A stretch of DNA of 14,221 nt. It comes from JAJVIP01 sp964405835. GTDB lineage: Bacteria > Elusimicrobiota > Elusimicrobia > F11. The notes under the pieces were generated by a model, which was given only the letters and a program-made list of their open reading frames with translations, made no database searches and was not told the origin of the DNA. Position 1 is the stretch's first letter. The number at the start of each line of letters is the position of its first letter. Shown piece by piece: positions 13,680 through 14,221 of the stretch. The stretch covers positions 1 to 14,221 of the forward strand of contig CAYOPN010000052.1 in the NCBI GenBank assembly GCA_964405835.1, given 5' to 3'. The translations under genes were made by a program, and so were the position numbers.

Positions 13680-13724
13680 CTCATAAAAAGGCCCGTTCGT
13701 CGAAAGACGGACAATTTTTATGAG
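13680..13724 (+). other. 45-base two-part leader hairpin with GAAA tetraloop
   Basis: CTCATAAAAA (13680-13689) is perfectly complementary to TTTTTATGAG (13715-13724). Inside, GTTCGTC (13695-13701) pairs with GACGGAC (13706-13712) around GAAA (one G-U pair), leaving an asymmetric internal loop. The inner stem plus the five Ts also looks like a terminator, so the outer and terminator readings use the same T-run. An RNase III site or an antitermination switch are possible roles. Confidence 0.55.
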
Positions 13725-13734
13725 AGTAGTAAGG

Positions 13735-13759
13735 TCTTGATGCTTCAAGCGCATCAAGA
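13735..13759 (+). other. 9-bp perfect leader hairpin
   Basis: TCTTGATGC (13735-13743) pairs without mismatch with GCATCAAGA (13751-13759) around a 7-base loop. It is the last strong hairpin before the 16S rRNA 5' end. Confidence 0.5.
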
Positions 13760-13850
13760 TCGCCAACGTTGAACTTTGAAAGTATAGTAATAGAGCTAAT
13801 TAAATGACCTCTAGACAAAAATCCGGTCTCTTAACCCGAGAACGTATATT

Positions 13851-14221
<371 letters not shown>

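Larger units (their letters stand above)
13421..13850 (+). other. Long structured rRNA leader (no protein gene seen)
   Basis: This stretch of 430 bases between promoter and 16S rRNA contains no credible coding region. It holds a chain of at least seven hairpins and a boxA element, described separately. Long leaders with boxB/boxA elements and RNase III processing stems are known for rrn operons. A second, weaker boxA-like CTTTGAAAG lies near 13774-13782, and a -10-like TATAGT at 13783-13788 has no -35. Confidence 0.7.

Overview
The window is chromosomal bacterial DNA, densely packed with genes and of roughly even base composition. It looks like an uncultured, deep-branching Gram-negative-type bacterium. 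A GspG-like pseudopilin with a Cys-His-x-Asp tail (VNCSHPDSK) and the partial 16S rRNA suggest something near the Elusimicrobiota/Omnitrophota part of the tree. That placement is inference from memory of family features, not a search result. No CRISPR array, tRNA, insertion sequence or phage gene was seen.

Left part (1-4565). A membrane-bound ClpP-class serine protease of the NfeD family runs leftward out of the window. It diverges from a TMTC-like GT-C membrane glycosyltransferase with a C-terminal TPR. That gene converges with a type IV pilin/pseudopilin gene, with 2 bases between them. The pilin gene in turn diverges from a second GT-C glycosyltransferase. Having a pilin between two GT-C enzymes raises the possibility of envelope or pilin glycosylation.

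Central part (4626-12045). All genes are on the + strand: comM (YifB AAA+ helicase), a third GT-C glycosyltransferase, a secreted protein with a FlgT-C-like domain, a small membrane-anchored TPR protein, dprA and topA. ComM and DprA act on incoming DNA in natural transformation, and topA commonly follows dprA in bacteria. The three envelope genes between comM and dprA look inserted into this DNA-processing set.

Right part (12046-13278). A roughly 200-base intergenic region carries three TGTAA units at exact 11-bp spacing, a -10-like hexamer, and a hairpin followed by a T-run that reads on the minus strand. Together these could form a small RNA gene under response-regulator-type control. Next come queC-like and folB on the minus strand. 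FolB appears to start at a rare CTG codon behind a strong Shine-Dalgarno sequence.

Far right (13392-14221). A ribosomal RNA operon begins with a sigma70-type promoter and a leader of about 430 bases. The leader holds a hairpin with a T-run, a boxA antitermination element and a chain of further hairpins. The first ~371 bases of 16S rRNA follow.

Several genes lack a Shine-Dalgarno sequence and have a -10 hexamer only 4-12 bases before the start codon, suggesting frequent leaderless or near-leaderless transcripts.
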